From Bacillota bacterium (GTDB taxonomy: Bacteria; Bacillota; Clostridia; Christensenellales; CAG-138): a stretch of 48,538 bases of DNA. The stretch spans positions 1 to 48,538 of the forward strand of contig JAEEKE010000067.1 of NCBI GenBank assembly GCA_016282255.1. The letters run 5' to 3'. Below, in pieces: positions 12,582 through 20,758 of this stretch; position 1 is the first letter of the stretch, and each line of letters starts with the position of its first letter. The notes under the pieces were generated by a model. That model had not been told where the DNA came from. It saw only the letters and a list, made by a program, of their open reading frames with translations, and searched no databases. A program made the position numbers and the translations under genes.

Positions 12582-13955
12582 ATGGCAGCATTATCAATGG
12601 ATCTTTCACAAACGATCGAGACCCTGCTCGAACGCAAGCAGTACAACAGCATTCGGGATATTCTGGTCACGGTCAATGCGGCGGATATCGCCGTTATCTT
12701 CGACGAACAGCCCGCGGATAAGCTGATGCGTCTTTTCCGTCTGCTCCCGAAGGATATCGCGGCGGACGTGTTCGTCGAGATGGACGCCGAGCTGCAGCAG
12801 CAGCTCATCAACGGCTTCTCCGACAAGGAGCTTTCCGAGATCCTTGCCGAGATGTACGACGACGACGCGGCCGACCTCGTTGAGGAGATGCCCGCGAACG
12901 TCGTCAACAGGATCTTGAAGCAGGCGGATCCGGACATGCGCCGCACGATCAACGACCTGCTCAAGTACCCCGAGGACAGCGCGGGCTCGATCATGACCAC
13001 CGAGTTCGTGGATCTGCGCCCGAACATGACCGCCGCCGAAGCGCTGAGGCATATCCGCTCGACCGGCGTCGATAAGGAGACGATCAACAACTGCTACGTC
13101 ATCGAGAAGCGCAAGCTGCTCGGCACCGTGTCCCTTCGCGAGATCGTGCTCGCGGACGACGACACCGTGATGAAGGACCTGATGAACGAGAACTTCGTGG
13201 CCGTCGAAACGAGGGACGACGTCGAGGCCGTGGCGGATATGTTCGCAAAATACGATCTATTGAGCATGCCCGTCGTGGACAGCGACATGAGGCTCGTCGG
13301 TATCGTCACCGTCGACGACGCGATCGACGTCATCCGCGAGGAGGCGACCGAGGATATCGAAAAGATGGCCGCTATCACGCCGTCCGACAAGCCCTATCCG
13401 CGTCTCTCGGTCTTCGAGATCTACAAGAACCGTATCCCGTGGCTGCTCCTGCTGATGATCTCCGCCACCTTCACCCAGCTCATCATCAGCGGGTTCGAGG
13501 GCGCGCTCGCGCAGTGCGTGATCCTGACCGCGTTCATCCCCATGATCATGGACACCGGCGGCAACTCCGGCAGCCAGGCCTCGGTCACGATCATCCGCAG
13601 CCTCTCCCTCGGCGAGATCGAGTTCAAGGATATCTTCCGCATCATCTTCAAGGAGCTCCGCGTCGCGCTCCTCTGCGGCGCCTCGCTTTCGCTGGTCAGC
13701 TTCGGCAAGCTGATGCTGATCGACCGCGTGCCCTTCGTGGTGGCGCTGACGGTCTGCGGAACGCTGCTCGCGACGGTCATCGTCGCAAAGTTCTTCGGCT
13801 GCACGCTGCCGCTGCTGGTCAAGAAGATCGGCCTCGACCCCGCGGTCATGGCGAGCCCGATGATCACCACCATCGTGGACGCGCTCTCGCTGCTCGTCTA
13901 CTTCCTGATCGCATCGACGCTCGTGCTGCCGAGAGTGGCAGGGCTCGGCTTATAA
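12582..13955 (+). CDS. mgtE: magnesium transporter MgtE
   Basis: MgtE is a Mg2+-gated magnesium channel/transporter of the inner membrane. The 457-aa protein shows the cytoplasmic superhelical N domain (about 1-135, with ELSEILAEMYDDDAADLVEEMP), two CBS domains (about 136-260, containing LREIVLADDDTVMKDLM and SMPVVDSDMRLVGIVTVDD), a connecting helix, and five membrane helices from about residue 285. The pore signature MDTGGNSGSQAS is intact. The start has AAGGGA just upstream. A leader ORF and promoter precede it and a terminator follows. Confidence 0.95.
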   Translation: MAALSMDLSQTIETLLERKQYNSIRDILVTVNAADIAVIFDEQPADKLMRLFRLLPKDIAADVFVEMDAELQQQLINGFSDKELSEILAEMYDDDAADLVEEMPANVVNRILKQADPDMRRTINDLLKYPEDSAGSIMTTEFVDLRPNMTAAEALRHIRSTGVDKETINNCYVIEKRKLLGTVSLREIVLADDDTVMKDLMNENFVAVETRDDVEAVADMFAKYDLLSMPVVDSDMRLVGIVTVDDAIDVIREEATEDIEKMAAITPSDKPYPRLSVFEIYKNRIPWLLLLMISATFTQLIISGFEGALAQCVILTAFIPMIMDTGGNSGSQASVTIIRSLSLGEIEFKDIFRIIFKELRVALLCGASLSLVSFGKLMLIDRVPFVVALTVCGTLLATVIVAKFFGCTLPLLVKKIGLDPAVMASPMITTIVDALSLLVYFLIASTLVLPRVAGLGL

Positions 13956-13961
13956 AACCTC

Positions 13962-13987
13962 CCCCGCGGCGCTCCCGCGGGGTTTTT
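13962..13987 (+). terminator. terminator of mgtE
   Basis: An 8-bp stem, CCCCGCGG with CCGCGGGG, is followed by TTTTTC, 7 nt after the mgtE stop codon. Confidence 0.85.
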
Positions 13988-14006
13988 CTTTACGTTAACG
14001 GAGCAG

Positions 14007-14654
14007 ATGAACGAAAATACCGCCAAAACCGAAAAGGAGCTGATGGAGGCCCTCTCCGCCGGGGACCGCTCCGCCCTTAAAGAGCTTGTCGAAAAGAGGG
14101 CGGCCGCGGTGTATGCCCGGTGCCTCTGCCGCCTCGGCGACGAAGCGGACGCCCGCCGGGCGGCGAAACGGACCTTCGTGCGGCTCTGGACCGCCGGGGG
14201 CGCCGGGGCGGGGGAGGCTCCGCTTGCGGCGCTGATGCGCCTTGCAAAGCGCAGTGCGGACGACGTCCTCTCCGAAAGGGAGGAGGACGGGAGGGAGGAA
14301 CCGTTCGCGGACGGCCTCGGCGACGGCGAACGCCTCGCCTATGCGCTGTATTCCGTGGGGGGACTTATCCACAGGGAGGTCGCCGACGCGCTCGGCATAA
14401 CGCTTGCCGAGGAGCTTAACTTATGCCGTTCCGCCGCCGCGAAGCTCGCCGAGACGGGCGGGGAGGCCGCCTTTAAGGAAAGGCTCCGCGCGCCGGACAT
14501 GGAGGCCGACGTCGCCGCCGCGTGCGCGGGGATCAAGCCCGCCGCCGCAAAACGCAGGGAGATCGCCGGGGCGCTGAGCCTGTTCTGGTCGATCGCCGGC
14601 GCGGCGGCGCTGATCGTATTCGTCATCGCCCGTATCGCCCGCTGCGGCGGATAG
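14007..14654 (+). CDS. sigma-factor-like protein with a C-terminal membrane helix
   Basis: The N-terminal 60 residues of this 215-aa protein resemble region 2 of ECF sigma factors (LMEALSAGDRSALKELVEK and RRAAKRTFVRLW). Residues 105-150 resemble a weak region 4 helix-turn-helix (REVADALGITLAEELNLCRS). The C-terminus ends in a hydrophobic helix, LFWSIAGAAALIVFVIARIA, followed by RCGG. ECF factors normally lack a membrane segment, so this may be a tethered or degenerate regulator. The SD (GGAG) is only 3 nt from the ATG, so translation may be weak. It lies alone between two terminators and has no anti-sigma partner. A different helical family is possible. Confidence 0.5.
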   Translation: MNENTAKTEKELMEALSAGDRSALKELVEKRAAAVYARCLCRLGDEADARRAAKRTFVRLWTAGGAGAGEAPLAALMRLAKRSADDVLSEREEDGREEPFADGLGDGERLAYALYSVGGLIHREVADALGITLAEELNLCRSAAAKLAETGGEAAFKERLRAPDMEADVAAACAGIKPAAAKRREIAGALSLFWSIAGAAALIVFVIARIARCGG

Positions 14655-14672
14655 CCGCAGCGTTGGCCCTTT

Positions 14673-14697
14673 GCCCGCTTTCCGGCGGGCTTTTTTT
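14673..14697 (+). terminator. terminator after the sigma-like gene
   Basis: The stem GCCCGC (14673-14678) with GCGGGC (14685-14690) is followed by seven T. A second hairpin, GCTGCGG with CCGCAGC (14641-14661), overlaps the stop codon. Confidence 0.85.
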
Positions 14698-14713
14698 CGC
14701 CAAAGTTTCATGC

Positions 14714-14742
14714 TTGAACCTCTTCCCATACTGTGTTATAAT
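14714..14742 (+). promoter_or_regulatory. promoter of the kamB-kamC-like genes
   Basis: TTGAAC (14714-14719) is 17 bp from a perfect TATAAT (14737-14742). GGAGG follows at 14750, so the 5' leader is very short. Confidence 0.8.
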
Positions 14743-14762
14743 GATAAACGGAGGTTTTTCGC

Positions 14763-15767
14763 TTGCTGTACGATCTGATACAACCCCATACCTCGCTTTC
14801 GACCGTCGGCATGTGCAAGAACGCGGGCAAGACCACCGTGCTCAACCGGCTGATCGCCGAATGCGGCGAGAGGGGCGAATGCATCGCCCTGACCTCGATC
14901 GGCAGGGACGGCGAAAGGAGCGATGTCGTCACAAACACCAAAAAGCCCGAGATCTTCGTGCTTTCGGGCACGCTCGTCGCGACGGCGGCGGATGCGCTCG
15001 CCCTCGGCGACGTCTCAAGGGAGATCCTCGGCACCACCGGCATGCCCACCCCGATGGGCGAGGTGGTGATAATCCGCGCGATGAGCGACGGCCTCGTGCA
15101 GATCGCGGGACCCTCGATGACCGCGCAGCTCCGCGAGCTCAAAAAGCAGCTGATCGGCTTCGGCGCAGAAAGGGTCTTCATCGACGGCGCGCTCTCAAGG
15201 CGTTCGCTCGCGATGCCCGCGCTCAGCGACGCGGCGATCCTCTGCACCGGCGCGAGCTATTCGAGGGATATGAAGAAGACGGCTCAGGATACGGCCTTCG
15301 CGGTGCGGCTCATGGGCCTTCCCGAAGCCGGCGAACCGGGGTACGCCGCCCATACCGAGGCGGGCGGGGGCGAAAAGTTCACCTTCGTGCGCGGCGGCGA
15401 GCCCGTTTCCTTCGCTTTGGCGGAGGACGCGGCGGAGCATATCCGCAAAAACGGCGCGGGCGACCTTCTCATAAGGGGCGGCGTGACCGACGCGGTGCTC
15501 GAAGCCTTCTTCAAGGCGGGGCGCGCGCTCGAGGGCGTACGCTTCATCGCCGAGGATGCGAGCCGCCTGCTCGTCTCCCAAAGGAATTTCGAAAAACTGC
15601 TTCGCTGCGGCGCGGAAGCGGCGGTCGTGACCGGCACAAGGCTGGTCGCGGTGACCGTCAACCCGTTCTCCGCCTACGGCGAGAGCTATGATAAGGACCT
15701 GTTCTTCAGCGAGGTCCGCCGGCTGATCCCCGAGGGGATCCCGGTCATAAACGTGATAACGGCATAA
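14763..15767 (+). CDS. P-loop protein, KamB-like (aminomutase reactivase subunit)
   Basis: The 334-aa protein starts at TTG, 8 nt after GGAGG. It carries an N-terminal P-loop, GMCKNAGKTT (residues 16-25), and reads as a soluble nucleotide-binding protein. Its layout and its pairing with the MutS-like gene that follows match KamB, the presumed ATPase partner for reactivating lysine 5,6-aminomutase, a B12 and PLP enzyme of lysine fermentation. No aminomutase genes lie nearby, so the substrate enzyme, if any, is elsewhere, or the pair has another task. The family call is from memory of the pattern and is moderately sure; the P-loop is certain. Confidence 0.6.
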   Translation: MLYDLIQPHTSLSTVGMCKNAGKTTVLNRLIAECGERGECIALTSIGRDGERSDVVTNTKKPEIFVLSGTLVATAADALALGDVSREILGTTGMPTPMGEVVIIRAMSDGLVQIAGPSMTAQLRELKKQLIGFGAERVFIDGALSRRSLAMPALSDAAILCTGASYSRDMKKTAQDTAFAVRLMGLPEAGEPGYAAHTEAGGGEKFTFVRGGEPVSFALAEDAAEHIRKNGAGDLLIRGGVTDAVLEAFFKAGRALEGVRFIAEDASRLLVSQRNFEKLLRCGAEAAVVTGTRLVAVTVNPFSAYGESYDKDLFFSEVRRLIPEGIPVINVITA

Positions 15768-15772
15768 GTACA

Positions 15773-17245
15773 ATGCTTGAACGCAGACAACTGACGAATA
15801 TCGGCTTCGACGGCGTCGTCGACGCGCTCGAGACCTGCTCCCCCTTTGGCGACGAGCTGCGGCGAAGGCTCTGTCCGTTCGCGAAAAACGAGCGGGAAGC
15901 GCTCCTCCGTGAACATGAGAACACGCGCATCCTCGCCGCGGCGCTCGAGCGGGACCCGAAGCTGTTCACCGACGTCAGGCACGCGCTGATGCAGATGAAG
16001 GACGTCCGCCGCTCCGTGGCCGCGAGCCGGCAGCGCGCGCTGACGGACGTGGAGCTGTTCGAGGTCAAGCGCTTCCTGATCGTGCTCGAGGCGTTCGTGC
16101 CCGCGTGCGAAGCGATCGATGAGGTCGCCGCGCTCGGCGGGATCGAGCTGTTCGGTATGACCGAAGCGCTCGACACGGTCGATCCCGACGGCAGGAGGGC
16201 GGTGACCTTTCGCCTCGGCGACGCGCTCTCCGAAGAGCTCGCCTCCGTCCGCCGCGAGAGGAAGGAAGTGGACGTCGCGCTGCGCTCGGCGTACGCCGAC
16301 AAGGAGCGGAGCGCGCTCGAAGCAAAGCGCCTGATCCTCGCCGCGCGCGAGGAGAACGAGGAGCTGCGCCTGCGCGGCGAGATGACGAAGGCCTTTTCGG
16401 CGCATGCGGACCGCCTGCTCGCGCTTATAGGCAGCATCGGCCGCCTCGACCTGTCCATAGCGAAGGCCATGCTGCTGCTTTCGCGCGGGGGCTGCGTGCC
16501 GGAGCTGACCGAATGCGAAGAAATAAGCTTTGAGGGCATGACCGACCCGATGATCGCCGACGCGCTCAAAGCGAAGGGCCGCGCGTTCACGCCGATCTCG
16601 ATACGCCTGATACCGGGCTCCACCGTGATCACCGGCGCGAACATGGGCGGCAAATCCGTGGCGGTCAAGACGCTCGCGCTCAACGCGCATCTCGCGCTCT
16701 CGGGCATGCCGGTCTTCGCGCTGTCCGCGAGCCTGCCGCTGCTTTGTGAGATCCACCTGCTCGCCGAGGATATGGAATCGAGCGAGTCCGGGCTTTCGAG
16801 CTTCGGCGGCGAGATGGTCCGATTCGATTCGATAATCAGGTCGGCCGAGACCGAGACGCCCGCGCTCGTGCTGCTGGACGAATTCGCCCGCGGCACCAAC
16901 CCGCACGAGGGCTCGAGCCTCGTGCGCGCGGCGGTGCGGTACTTCAACGAGGTCCCCGGCGTCTACGCGCTTATCACCACGCATTTCGACGGCGTCGCCC
17001 GCTTCGCGAGGACGCATTATCAGGTGATGGGCCTTAAGAATGCCGACGAGAAGGAGCTCGAGGCCGCGCTTTCAAGCCAGGCGGGGGAGAGGGACACCGC
17101 GCTGATAGCCCGCTTCATGGACTACGGCCTGTTCCTTGCCCGGCCGGACGCCGAACCGCCGAGGGACGCGCTGAGGATCTGCCGCGCGCTCGGCATCTCA
17201 AAGGGATTCATGGACCGCGTCGGCGATGCGCCGGACGGTGAATAA
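15773..17245 (+). CDS. MutS-family ATPase, KamC-like
   Basis: The 490-aa protein has a helical clamp-like N-terminal half and a MutS-type ATPase C-terminal half: Walker A GANMGGKS (288-295), Walker B LVLLDEFARGTNPHEG (D369, E370), the signature region SGLSSFGGEM, and TTHFDG as the H-loop. It lacks the mismatch-recognition domain I of MutS and the Smr domain of MutS2. Its size and position 6 nt after a KamB-like gene match KamC, the ATPase proposed to reactivate lysine 5,6-aminomutase. A DNA-directed role cannot be excluded. Confidence 0.65.
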   Translation: MLERRQLTNIGFDGVVDALETCSPFGDELRRRLCPFAKNEREALLREHENTRILAAALERDPKLFTDVRHALMQMKDVRRSVAASRQRALTDVELFEVKRFLIVLEAFVPACEAIDEVAALGGIELFGMTEALDTVDPDGRRAVTFRLGDALSEELASVRRERKEVDVALRSAYADKERSALEAKRLILAAREENEELRLRGEMTKAFSAHADRLLALIGSIGRLDLSIAKAMLLLSRGGCVPELTECEEISFEGMTDPMIADALKAKGRAFTPISIRLIPGSTVITGANMGGKSVAVKTLALNAHLALSGMPVFALSASLPLLCEIHLLAEDMESSESGLSSFGGEMVRFDSIIRSAETETPALVLLDEFARGTNPHEGSSLVRAAVRYFNEVPGVYALITTHFDGVARFARTHYQVMGLKNADEKELEAALSSQAGERDTALIARFMDYGLFLARPDAEPPRDALRICRALGISKGFMDRVGDAPDGE

Positions 17246-17284
17246 CATAATAAAATGCAACGAAATACGGAGGTTTCAAACTCT

Positions 17285-18181
17285 ATGAAACGCAAGCTGA
17301 TCCGCAACCTGTCGCTCGTCGCGGCGCTGCTCGCCGTGTGCATGCTGCTCACGGGCTGCCTGCTGCCCGGAGCCAACTCCAGGCCGAGCATCGACGCCGA
17401 GGACAATACCGAGCTCGAGCTCTCCGAGCGCAAGCTCGTCATGCAGAAGGTGTCGTCCGTCCAGGTCAATCTTGAGACCGTTGTCGGCTACTTCTGCTTC
17501 GAGGACAACCCGATGAGGGTCCTCACGCCGGACAGCGGCGACGCTGCCGTCTCATACACGGTCAGGGTCTATGAAGGCGACAAGGAAAACGGCGGTACTC
17601 CCGTCTCCGAGGATAAATACACCTGTTCCATGGGCGAGGACGGCTATTTGAGGCTCAATTCCCAGGTCATCGGCTCGATCGAGGTCGAGGCCGAGTGTGC
17701 CAACGGCTCCAAGCTGAGCGCCACCTCGGTCCCGATCGTCGGCAAGACCCTTTCGCTCTGGGATTTCGCGATCGCGGCGATGGCCGTCTACCTGCTCGTT
17801 GCGGCGGTGCGCGGCAAGGGCGGCCTGTTCGACGACCAGTTCGTCAAGGAGGGCATGGAGCAGAAATATAAGGTCACGGTCCGCATCACCTCGCTGCTCG
17901 TGGCCCTGCTTATGATCGCCACGGTGCTGATCTCCGCGTTCGACCATTACGATAAGCTGCGCATAGTCAAGATCGTGCTCTTCGGCCTGATGCTCGCGGT
18001 GTTCATCGTCTGCATGATCCTGCTTCGCAGATGCATCGATCAGGAGAAGAAGCGCGAGGCGCAGGACGCCCGCTACGGCGGCGGCAGCGTGAGCCATTCG
18101 CACGAGGCGGCGTTCGTCTTCGACGAGGATGAGCCCACCGTGGACGATATCGGAAAAGGAAAGAACGGCAGCGGCGAATGA
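17285..18181 (+). CDS. membrane lipoprotein of unknown function
   Basis: The ATG at 17285 is chosen because GGAGG lies 11 nt upstream; an ATG ten codons earlier has no such site. The 298-aa product begins with a lipoprotein signal ending in LLTGC. A roughly 120-residue extracellular part follows, then three hydrophobic helices (around LSLWDFAIAAMAVYLLVAAV, ITSLLVALLMIATVLISAF and IVKIVLFGLMLAVFIVCMIL), and an acidic, His-containing cytoplasmic tail. Lipid anchor plus three membrane spans is an unusual layout. The stop overlaps an in-frame ATG of the next reading frame, so it is probably cotranscribed with the EIIC-like gene. I do not recognise the family. Confidence 0.75.
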   Translation: MKRKLIRNLSLVAALLAVCMLLTGCLLPGANSRPSIDAEDNTELELSERKLVMQKVSSVQVNLETVVGYFCFEDNPMRVLTPDSGDAAVSYTVRVYEGDKENGGTPVSEDKYTCSMGEDGYLRLNSQVIGSIEVEAECANGSKLSATSVPIVGKTLSLWDFAIAAMAVYLLVAAVRGKGGLFDDQFVKEGMEQKYKVTVRITSLLVALLMIATVLISAFDHYDKLRIVKIVLFGLMLAVFIVCMILLRRCIDQEKKREAQDARYGGGSVSHSHEAAFVFDEDEPTVDDIGKGKNGSGE

Positions 18182-18219
18182 ACCGCTTCAAGCACAAAAG
18201 CAGTCAGGAGGGAACCGTA

Positions 18220-19314
18220 ATGGAAAACAAGAACCCCAAGCCCAATGGCTTCAAGGCCAAGCTCGGCTACTATGCCGACAGATACTTTATAAAGGCGATG
18301 GGCGCAATGGCGAAGGGTATCTTCGCATCGCTGCTCATCGGCACCATCCTCGCCCAGTTCGCGAGGATCCCCTGGGCGCCGCTGCAGACCTTCCTTAACT
18401 TCATCGTGTCGGTCTGCCAGAACGGCTACGTCATCGGCGGCGCGATCGGCGCTGCCATCGCCTTCGCGCTCGGCGCCAAGCCCTTCGCCCTCTGCTCCGC
18501 GGTCGTCGTCGGCGCCATCGGCTATATGAGCGGCGCGGGCGGCGCGGGCCCCGTCGGCGCGTACGTCGCGGCGGTCATCGGCGTTGAATTCGCCCGCGCG
18601 GTCGAAGGCAGGACCAAGGTCGATATCCTCGTCGTTCCCGTCGTCGCGCTGATGACCGGCGGCCTTATCGGGTATCTGCTCGGCGGCCCCCTCGGCACCT
18701 TCATGCGCTGGCTCGGCGAAACGATCGGCAGGGCGACCTACCTTGCCCCGATCCCGATGGGCATCATCGTATCCGTCGCACTCGGCTTGATCCTCACCGC
18801 TCCGATCTCCAGCGCCGCGGTCGCCGCGATGATCTTCGTCATCTCCGAGGGCATGGATCCCAACACCGCGGAGGGCATCCGCCTTGCGGCCGGCGCCGCG
18901 ACGATCGGCTGCTGCTGCCATATGGTCGGCTTCGCGGTGGCGAGCTTCCGTGAGAACAAGTGGGGCGGCGTCGTCTCCCAGGGCCTCGGCACCTCGATGC
19001 TCCAGGTCCCCAACGTGCTCCGCCATCCCCAGATCCTGATCCCGCCCGTCGTCGCAAGCGCGGTGCTCGGGCCCCTCGGCACCACTATCTTCCGCATGGA
19101 AAACATCGGCATCTCCGGCGGCATGGGCACCTGCGGCCTCGTCGGCCAGATCGGCACCTTTACCACGATGCTCTCCACCGGCGTTCCGTGGTGGGTGATA
19201 CTCCTCAAGGTCCTGCTGCTGCACATCGTCGCGCCCGCGCTGATCGCGCTCGGCCTCAGCGAGCTGATGCGCAAGCTCGGCTGGATCAAGCACGGCGATA
19301 TGCTGCTCGATTAA
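18220..19314 (+). CDS. PTS EIIC-type membrane protein (PfoR-like)
   Basis: The ATG at 18220 with GGAGGG 7 nt upstream is preferred over one at 18178 that overlaps the previous stop; the product is 364 aa. It has about eight to ten hydrophobic segments with Gly/Ala-rich turns (IGGAIGAAIAFALGAKPFAL, SGAGGAGPVGAYVAA, LILTAPISSAAVAAMIF), like the PTS_EIIC_2 family that includes the clostridial PfoR protein. No EIIA or EIIB gene is adjacent, so sugar phosphotransfer is uncertain; a transport or sensory role in the membrane is inferred. It may form a unit with the lipoprotein upstream. Confidence 0.75.
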   Translation: MENKNPKPNGFKAKLGYYADRYFIKAMGAMAKGIFASLLIGTILAQFARIPWAPLQTFLNFIVSVCQNGYVIGGAIGAAIAFALGAKPFALCSAVVVGAIGYMSGAGGAGPVGAYVAAVIGVEFARAVEGRTKVDILVVPVVALMTGGLIGYLLGGPLGTFMRWLGETIGRATYLAPIPMGIIVSVALGLILTAPISSAAVAAMIFVISEGMDPNTAEGIRLAAGAATIGCCCHMVGFAVASFRENKWGGVVSQGLGTSMLQVPNVLRHPQILIPPVVASAVLGPLGTTIFRMENIGISGGMGTCGLVGQIGTFTTMLSTGVPWWVILLKVLLLHIVAPALIALGLSELMRKLGWIKHGDMLLD

Positions 19315-19336
19315 AATCTTTTATAGAAAGGCAATT

Positions 19337-20743
19337 ATGGATAAGTTCTACCTTTACAATACGCTCACAAGGCAGGTCGGCGAGTTCGTTCCCCGCGAGG
19401 AGGGCAGGGTCAATATGTATACCTGCGGCCCGACCGTCTACCACTACGCGCATATCGGCAACCTGCGCAGCTACATCATGGAGGACGTGCTCGAGAAGTT
19501 CCTGCGCTATATCGGCTACGACGTCAAGCGCGTCATGAACATCACCGACGTCGGGCATCTCTCCAGCGACGGCGACACCGGCGAGGACAAGATGGTCGCC
19601 GGCGCCAAGCGCGAGGGCAAGACCGTCATGGAGATCGCGAAGTTCTATGAGGACGCGTTCTTCCGGGACTGCGAGGCGCTCAATATCAGGACGCCGGACG
19701 TGGTGGAGCCCGCCACCAACTGCATCCCCGAATACATCGCCCTGATCGAAAGGCTGTTCGAAAACGGCTATGCCTACGAGGCGGGCGGCAACGTATATTT
19801 CGACACATCCCGTCTCTCCGATTACTACGCCCTGACCGGGCATTCCGCGGATGAGCTCAGGATCGGCGTGCGCGACGACGTGGAGGAGGACGGCAACAAG
19901 CGCTCCAAGACCGACTTCGTGCTGTGGTTCACCAAGTCCAAATTCGATTCGCAGGAGCTCAAATGGGAGAGCCCCTGGGGCGTCGGGTATCCGGGCTGGC
20001 ATATCGAGTGCTCGGCCATCAGCATGAAGCACCTGGGCGAATACCTCGACCTGCACTGCGGCGGCGTGGACAATATCTTCCCGCACCATACCAACGAGAT
20101 CGCGCAGAGCGAGGCCGCGCTCGGCCACAGCTGGTGCAGCCACTGGTTCCACGTGCAGCACCTCAACGACCGCGAGGGCAAGATGAGCAAGTCTAAGGGC
20201 AATATCCTCACCGTCTCGGTACTGAAGGAAAAGGGCTACGATCCGCTCGTCTACCGCATGTTCTGCCTGCAGAGCCATTACAGGAAGCCGCTCGAATTCA
20301 GCTGGGATACTTTGGACAATTCCCGCGCGGCCTATGAGCGGCTCAAAAACCGCATCGCCGCTATCGCGGACGAGGGCGAGCTCGAGCAGGAAAAGTTCGA
20401 CGAATACAGGGCGAGGTTCATCGAGAACGTCGGCAACGACCTCAACACCTCGCTCGGTCTCACCGTGCTCTACGACGTCATCAAGGCCGATATGAGCGGC
20501 AAAACGAAGCTCGCGCTGATCGCGGACTTCGACAGCGTGCTTTCGCTCTCGCTGATAACCGAAAAGAAGGCCGAGGCGCAGTCGGACGAGTTCACGGAGT
20601 GGGTCGAAGGGCTGATCGCCGAGCGCGCCGAAGCGAAGAAAAACAAGAACTGGGCCCGTGCGGACGAGATCCGGTCACAGCTTGCCGAAAAGGGCGTGAC
20701 CCTCAAGGATTCCAAGGAAGGCACGACCTGGACCCGCGCATGA
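19337..20743 (+). CDS. cysS: cysteinyl-tRNA synthetase
   Basis: This class I synthetase charges tRNA-Cys. The 468-aa protein has the first zinc-binding Cys30 in CGPTVY, the HIGN motif at 39-42, further zinc ligands in WHIECSAIS and the HHTNEIAQSEA segment, and KMSKS at 282-286. A helical anticodon-binding domain follows, ending in the WARADEIRSQL...GV.L.D pattern typical of the family. GAAAGG precedes the ATG. The EIIC-like gene ends 22 nt upstream. Confidence 0.97.
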   Translation: MDKFYLYNTLTRQVGEFVPREEGRVNMYTCGPTVYHYAHIGNLRSYIMEDVLEKFLRYIGYDVKRVMNITDVGHLSSDGDTGEDKMVAGAKREGKTVMEIAKFYEDAFFRDCEALNIRTPDVVEPATNCIPEYIALIERLFENGYAYEAGGNVYFDTSRLSDYYALTGHSADELRIGVRDDVEEDGNKRSKTDFVLWFTKSKFDSQELKWESPWGVGYPGWHIECSAISMKHLGEYLDLHCGGVDNIFPHHTNEIAQSEAALGHSWCSHWFHVQHLNDREGKMSKSKGNILTVSVLKEKGYDPLVYRMFCLQSHYRKPLEFSWDTLDNSRAAYERLKNRIAAIADEGELEQEKFDEYRARFIENVGNDLNTSLGLTVLYDVIKADMSGKTKLALIADFDSVLSLSLITEKKAEAQSDEFTEWVEGLIAERAEAKKNKNWARADEIRSQLAEKGVTLKDSKEGTTWTRA

Positions 20744-20758
20744 TAAAAAGGAGTTAAT

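Noticed and set aside
15773-17245. Calling the MutS-like gene mutS or mutS2
   Set aside because: The mismatch-recognition domain and the Smr domain are both missing, and the pairing with a KamB-like gene points elsewhere.
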